Source: Nitrospirota bacterium (lineage in GTDB: Bacteria; Nitrospirota; Nitrospiria; JACQBZ01). From it: a stretch of DNA of 8,257 nucleotides. Of this stretch, positions 5,068 to 8,257 are shown piece after piece; position 1 is the stretch's first letter, and the number at the start of each line of letters is the position of its first letter. The notes under the pieces were generated by a model, which was not told the DNA's origin, ran no database searches, and saw only the letters and a program-made list of their open reading frames with translations. A program made the translations under genes and the position numbers. Where the stretch lies: the NCBI GenBank assembly GCA_016198945.1, contig JACQHO010000045.1, positions 1 to 8,257 of the forward strand, in the 5' to 3' direction.

Positions 5068-5708
5068 CGGCGTTCCGGGGGCTCCTGGGGCTCCTTCTGG
5101 CGATTGCGGCGGTTTCCTGCGCATCCGTGCCGAGGGGGGGCGACTACACGGTCGGGTATCGGGAAACCGGCGTGTCCTCCTGGTATGGAGAGCCGTTTCA
5201 CGGACGGCGGACCGCAAACGGCGAAATTTACGACATGCACGGCCTGACCGCGGCGCATCGCCTGATGCCGCTCGGCGCGATCGTCAAGGTGACTCACCGC
5301 GACAACGGACGGTCGGTTACGGTGAAGGTCAACGACCGCGGTCCCTTTATCCGCGGACGCATTCTGGATCTTTCCTTCGGGGCGGCTGAACGTCTGGGCA
5401 TGACCGCGGACGGAACGGCTCCCGTGGCCATCGAAGTCGTTGCGCTTCCGAAGCGCGGCAGGGTTTCCGCGGGCCTGTTCACGGTGCAAGTGGGCGCATT
5501 TGAGATAGAAGAGAATGCGAGGCGCCTTGCCGATCATCTGAACCGAAAATTCACCGACGTTTATCTGGCGACCTTGCGGACCAATCACAGCACGATTTAC
5601 CGCGTGAGAGTGGGGCTTCTGGGTCGGAAGCAGATCGCCTTTCAACTGGCCGATCGGTTGTCTCGGGAGGAGAACCTGGAGGCCTTTGTGACGCGGAAAG
5701 ATCCATAA
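5064..5708 (+). CDS. rlpA: RlpA septal lytic transglycosylase lipoprotein with SPOR domain
   Basis: RlpA is an outer-membrane lipoprotein that cleaves denuded (peptide-free) glycan strands at the septum. From TTG 5064 the protein has 214 residues. A lipoprotein signal (MTAFRGLLGLLLAIAAVSC) puts the lipidated Cys at 19. A double-psi beta-barrel spans about 35-130. Glu54 (ANGE), His65 (AAHR) and Asp91 (VNDRGPF) have the same 11- and 26-residue spacing as catalytic Glu120, His131 and Asp157 of P. aeruginosa RlpA, as I recall those numbers. A SPOR domain (136-212, LFTVQVGAF) would bind denuded septal glycan. The frame is open back to ATG 4872, but the added residues are the out-of-frame reading of the zinc-ribbon gene and would bury the signal peptide. 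The TTGA overlap suggests translational coupling. An intact triad argues for an active enzyme. Confidence 0.93.
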   Translation: MTAFRGLLGLLLAIAAVSCASVPRGGDYTVGYRETGVSSWYGEPFHGRRTANGEIYDMHGLTAAHRLMPLGAIVKVTHRDNGRSVTVKVNDRGPFIRGRILDLSFGAAERLGMTADGTAPVAIEVVALPKRGRVSAGLFTVQVGAFEIEENARRLADHLNRKFTDVYLATLRTNHSTIYRVRVGLLGRKQIAFQLADRLSREENLEAFVTRKDP

Positions 5709-5715
5709 CAGGGGA

Positions 5716-5738
5716 GGGGAGATTTCAACCGGCTCCCC
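5716..5738 (+). other. Six-pair hairpin between rlpA and the Ig-like gene
   Basis: GGGGAG (5716-5721) and CTCCCC (5733-5738) enclose an 11-base loop, ending 12 bases before the next start. There is no following T-run, so it is not a typical terminator. It could lower read-through or hinder initiation at 5751, which has no clear Shine-Dalgarno. Confidence 0.3.
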
Positions 5739-5750
5739 CGTCGGCGCGTC

Positions 5751-6176
5751 ATGGAATGGATCAGGGTTCTGATCGGAGCCGGTTTGCTGGGACTGTTGCC
5801 GGCCGCCGGTTCCCCGTTGGATCGGCTCAATGCCCCGGTCGTCACCAACCTCAACATGGCTCCCGGCTCCGGCCCGGCCGGCAGCCGTGTGGTGGTCCGG
5901 CTTCACCTGTATGACCGTCAGGGCGTTGGAAATGTGGTCCCGATTCTCCATGAAATCCGGGAGGGGATCGAGGAAATCCGGATCCCGATTTATGACGATG
6001 GAACGCACGATGATCTGCTCCCGGGCGACCACTTCTTTGCGGGGCATATGATCGTTCCGCTGACCGCTTCCCCGGGGCCCCATTGGTTTGTGGTTTACCT
6101 CTTCGACCGGGACGGAAATCGAAGCAACCTATCACTCACGGAATTTACCGTGACCGATTTCCGGAAGGACATTTAA
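5751..6176 (+). CDS. Small exported protein with Ig-like beta-sandwich domain
   Basis: A 141-residue protein of unknown function. Residues 1-21 (MEWIRVLIGAGLLGLLPAAG) form a signal peptide with probable cleavage near residue 20. The rest reads as a short beta-sandwich: PVVTNLNMAPGSGPAGSRVVVRL, then IYDDGTHDDLLPGDHFFAGHMIVP, then HWFVVYLFDRDGNRSN. The acidic DDGTHDD...GDxxF loop followed by a 'D.DGN.S' strand is seen in Ig-like repeats of larger bacterial surface proteins, where the loop may bind Ca2+. Here the domain stands alone with no anchor, so it is probably periplasmic or secreted. No in-frame start exists between the rlpA stop and 5751. It follows rlpA by 42 bases on the same strand and may share its transcript. 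Domain type is judged by eye. Confidence 0.75.
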   Translation: MEWIRVLIGAGLLGLLPAAGSPLDRLNAPVVTNLNMAPGSGPAGSRVVVRLHLYDRQGVGNVVPILHEIREGIEEIRIPIYDDGTHDDLLPGDHFFAGHMIVPLTASPGPHWFVVYLFDRDGNRSNLSLTEFTVTDFRKDI

Positions 6177-6184
6177 CGCGACAG

Positions 6185-6190
6185 AAGGAG
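6185..6190 (+). promoter_or_regulatory. Ribosome-binding site setting the start at 6197
   Basis: AAGGAG, six bases before ATG 6197. The frame is open back to 6083, but that stretch overlaps the Ig-like gene; this Shine-Dalgarno picks the shorter start. Confidence 0.75.
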
Positions 6191-6196
6191 AATGCA

Positions 6197-6463
6197 ATGG
6201 CCGATACGGCAACATTGACGGAGAAAATCAAGCGCCTTAAAAAAACGCTGTCCGAAAAACAGCCGAAGGAATCGGGTGCGGTTGGATCGCTCGATGTTCG
6301 GACGTTTAAAAAACAATTAAAACGCCTCCAGCGCCGCCGCCGGGTCATGGCAAACGTTGGGCGGGGCGGAAACAAAGCCAACGATGAGAAGGCCGAGAAG
6401 GAAACAAAGCCGGAACTGAAACCGGCCGCCCCCCTCCCCGGGAAAGAGGCCAAGGCCGGTTAG
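6197..6463 (+). CDS. Small basic Lys/Arg-rich protein, function unknown
   Basis: An 88-residue protein I cannot assign. Residues 4-20 (TATLTEKIKRLKKTLSEK) form an amphipathic helix with leucine spacing. Residues 36-50 (RTFKKQLKRLQRRRRV) are a strongly basic helix. The last 35 or so residues are a disordered Lys/Glu/Pro/Ala tail. There are no Cys, signal peptide or membrane segments, so it is cytoplasmic. The basic helix suggests binding to nucleic acid or an acidic partner, and the two helices could form a hairpin; both are inferences. A good Shine-Dalgarno and the tight gap of 20 bases after the Ig-like gene support a real gene. Such basic low-complexity proteins are hard to place by homology. 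Confidence 0.72.
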   Translation: MADTATLTEKIKRLKKTLSEKQPKESGAVGSLDVRTFKKQLKRLQRRRRVMANVGRGGNKANDEKAEKETKPELKPAAPLPGKEAKAG

Positions 6464-6491
6464 TCTGAGGCGCATCGGAAATCAGACGTCC

Positions 6492-7025
6492 ATGAAGCCT
6501 GGAAGGGTTTGTAAGCCGGTCGGTCCGCGGCGGGCCTCGCATCCGTTCGCGCGGCTTGTCGTGGTTCTGCTTCTCGCGGGCGGTTGCGCGTCCGCCTTCT
6601 CCAAGGAAATCCGACATCAGGTGGATCCTGCGGCCGCCTTCAAGGCCGTTTTACAGAACCCGGATTCGTTCAAGGGAAAGACCGTGCTGTGGGGCGGTGA
6701 AATCATCGAGACCCGAAACACACCCGATGCCGCCTGGATCGAACTGCTCCAGCATCCGCTGTCCGGAGACGATCGTCCGATCCGCGGTCCCGTGTCGGAA
6801 GGCCGCTTTCTGATCCGGCACGAGGGTTTCCTGGATCCGGCCGTTTACGGACGGGGTCGTGAAGTCACGGTGGCGGGCGAGGTCCGGGGCGGGCTGGTTC
6901 GGCCGCTGGACGAGATCGAGTACCGCTATCCGATTGTTGCGGACAAGGAACTGGTGCTCTGGGGCCCGCGTCGGGAACCGGCCTTTCATTTCGGTCTGGG
7001 TCTCGGGGCGACCTTTTCAAAGTGA
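6492..7025 (+). CDS. Slp-family outer-membrane lipoprotein
   Basis: Member of the Slp/YeaY family of outer-membrane lipoproteins; E. coli Slp is induced by starvation and acid stress. At 177 residues it is close to family size. An Arg-containing start and hydrophobic stretch lead to LLLAGGC, so Cys32 is the likely lipidation site, though the -3 to -1 residues (AGG) are a loose lipobox. The mature part has the family landmarks in order: VLWGGEIIETRNT, WIELLQHPLS, GRFLIRHEGFLDPAVYGRGREVTVAGEVRG, IEYRYPIVADKELVLW. The 20 or so residues before the hydrophobic stretch are longer than usual, but no later start gives a signal peptide. It lies 28 bases after the basic protein and 33 before the sensor gene. 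Exact role unknown, as for most of the family. Confidence 0.92.
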   Translation: MKPGRVCKPVGPRRASHPFARLVVVLLLAGGCASAFSKEIRHQVDPAAAFKAVLQNPDSFKGKTVLWGGEIIETRNTPDAAWIELLQHPLSGDDRPIRGPVSEGRFLIRHEGFLDPAVYGRGREVTVAGEVRGGLVRPLDEIEYRYPIVADKELVLWGPRREPAFHFGLGLGATFSK

Positions 7026-7058
7026 CGGAGCTCCCTCTCGGGGCTCCGGAGCGAGGCG

Positions 7059-8257
7059 ATGCAGCGTCGAAGAGCCGAGAACCCCCTTCCGTTCGCCGGC
7101 CGGGATCGATTCCGGTTCTGGATCAGGAAATACCATGCCGAGATCATTCTCGCCGGGCTGTTCGGCCTGTCGGCCTCGGGCCCTTTTCAGCGCGGGCTTC
7201 CGAATCCGTGGATCGTCGGAATCTGGGCGGGCGGCGTTCTCTGGGTGCTGGGGTCGCTATCGGTGCGATACCTTCGGCACGCCGCGACCGGCCGTAAATC
7301 CCAGATCGAAGCCCTGTCCCTCCTGATCCTGGGAATCAATGCGCTTACCCAGCTCACCGGCGGTTTAACCTCTTCCCTCGCCCTCCTCTATGTTCTGTTG
7401 GTTTTGCCGGCGGCGCTGCTCTGTGATGTCGCGGTCAACCGGTACACGATCGCGGCGATCTTCTTCCTTGAGGGAATCAATGTCTGGGTCGATCCGAAAT
7501 CCGCGGCGGAGTCGGGCGTCCGCGCCCTGATCTGGGCGGCCGGACTGTCGTTGATCCCGCTGGTGGTCAAGGGATATCTCCGCGCGGAACGGCAGGAGAA
7601 AGAAGAACTCCGGACGGCGGTCCTCCGGTTTCAGACCAGCGCGCAGGCCTTCAAGCCGGTGACGGAGACCGAGCGGGTCCATCAGGTCTGGGCGCTGACG
7701 CCCGACGAGCGGGAAAAACAGATCGCCCCGGCCCATCTCCGGTTTGATCGGGCGATCGAAAATCTGTTCTGGCTGTTCAAGGGGGCGCTGCACCAGACCC
7801 ATCACTGCATCCTGTTCATGCCGGACGAAACCGGGCGGCGGTTCCGGTTTCACAAGTGCGTGGGAGGAGATCCGAGGGAGGTCCGCGCCCAATCGGTGAT
7901 CACGGAAGGGGAAGGACTGATCGGGTTCGCGATCAAGGAGCGGCGGTTGTACCGGGCGGGGCATATCCATTCCGATCCGGCCGCGCTGGGCTACTGCACG
8001 CGGGCCCTCCAGGTGCAGTCGCTCATGGTCCATACACTGGTCCGGGATCATCGCATCGAAGGGGTGCTCGTCGTCGACAGCCTTCAGGCGGAGGCATTCA
8101 ACGATGAGGAAGAACAGCTCCTTCTCCGTCTGTCCGATCAGGCGCTGGAGGCGATCGAGAACCGCCGGGAGCACCAGGCGATTCAGAACCACGCCCAGGA
8201 GCTTTCAACGCTTGCGGCCGTCAGCGAGTCCTTGGGCTCCAAGCTCGACCTCGATCA
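7059..8257 (+). CDS. Six-helix membrane protein with GAF domain, probable signalling enzyme, N-terminal part
   Basis: An open frame of 399 codons cut by the window end. After a basic N-terminus, six hydrophobic segments lie at about 26-42, 51-72, 84-101, 105-122, 128-145 and 153-172. A charged helix (175-190) leads to a GAF domain at about 225-370, with ILFMPDETGRRFRFHKCVGG, GEGLIGFAIKERR, SLMVHTLVRDHRIEGVLVVDS and FNDEEEQLLLRLSDQALEAIENRR. A second sensor segment seems to start at ELSTLAAVSESLGSKLDLD, a pattern typical of a following GAF domain. The output domain is missing. In such architectures it is often GGDEF, histidine kinase or PP2C; GGDEF is attractive given the PilZ gene upstream but is unseen. 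The start has GGAG (7048-7051) eight bases or so before the ATG. The opposite strand is also open over much of this region; codon content and domains support this strand. Confidence 0.85.
   Translation, partial: MQRRRAENPLPFAGRDRFRFWIRKYHAEIILAGLFGLSASGPFQRGLPNPWIVGIWAGGVLWVLGSLSVRYLRHAATGRKSQIEALSLLILGINALTQLTGGLTSSLALLYVLLVLPAALLCDVAVNRYTIAAIFFLEGINVWVDPKSAAESGVRALIWAAGLSLIPLVVKGYLRAERQEKEELRTAVLRFQTSAQAFKPVTETERVHQVWALTPDEREKQIAPAHLRFDRAIENLFWLFKGALHQTHHCILFMPDETGRRFRFHKCVGGDPREVRAQSVITEGEGLIGFAIKERRLYRAGHIHSDPAALGYCTRALQVQSLMVHTLVRDHRIEGVLVVDSLQAEAFNDEEEQLLLRLSDQALEAIENRREHQAIQNHAQELSTLAAVSESLGSKLDLD

Noticed and set aside
4929..6083. A 384-codon open frame on the - strand opposite rlpA and the Ig-like gene
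   Set aside because: The + strand has clear RlpA catalytic and SPOR motifs here. The - strand reading is rich in Arg/Pro/Gly with no recognisable domain, as expected for antisense frames in G+C-rich genes.
6083..6196. N-terminal 38-codon extension of the small basic protein
   Set aside because: It overlaps the end of the Ig-like gene, while ATG 6197 has a well-placed AAGGAG.
6463..6487. GTCTGA/TCAGAC inverted repeat between the basic protein and Slp genes
   Set aside because: Six pairs with a 13-base loop and no T-run. It may be chance, and it does not look like a terminator.
7365..8192. A 275-codon open frame on the - strand
   Set aside because: It lies opposite the membrane-GAF gene, whose + strand reading shows transmembrane segments and GAF motifs. 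The - strand product has no domain or ribosome-binding site that I can see.

Overview
The window is G+C-rich (about 60% by eye), densely coded and bacterial. It looks like a diderm: it carries an RlpA lipoprotein with a SPOR domain, a Slp-type outer-membrane lipoprotein and other exported proteins. A K+-independent membrane pyrophosphatase next to ychF-rpsF-ssb-rpsR, DUF4388 and PilZ genes, and a membrane-GAF sensor suggest Nitrospirota or a deltaproteobacteria-like lineage. That placement is an inference from gene content and was not tested by any search.

Bases 1-3142 are housekeeping genes on the + strand: the 3' end of hppA, ychF, then rpsF, ssb and rpsR. The 166-base gap between ychF and rpsF is unusually structured. 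It holds a perfect 12-bp-arm palindrome of the GGGGACAGATTT type (possibly a solitary transposase-associated repeat), a 9-bp-arm palindrome, and a stem with an unpaired CCG just upstream of the rpsF ribosome-binding site. The last matches the published description of the S6:S18 complex-binding leader motif, so this operon is probably autoregulated by its own products. rplI, often the last gene of such operons, is not downstream.

Bases 3143-3853 hold a DUF4388 (PATAN-type) gene on the - strand, convergent with rpsR and divergent from a PilZ gene. Two near-consensus sigma70 promoters lie back to back in the divergent gap. They move both gene starts downstream of the longest open frames.

Bases 3854-5708 look like one tight operon: PilZ (c-di-GMP receptor type), an exported staphylococcal-nuclease-like enzyme, an 81-residue zinc-ribbon protein with an Arg-rich pentapeptide repeat, and the RlpA lipoprotein. 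Two of its three junctions are 4-base stop/start overlaps.

Bases 5751-8257 carry a small exported Ig-like protein, an 88-residue basic protein, a Slp-family lipoprotein, and the first 399 codons of a six-helix membrane protein with a GAF domain. That protein is cut by the window end and is probably a signalling enzyme such as a diguanylate cyclase or histidine kinase. The second half of the window is therefore mostly cell-envelope and signalling genes. No tRNA, rRNA, CRISPR array, intact transposase or convincing Rho-independent terminator was seen.
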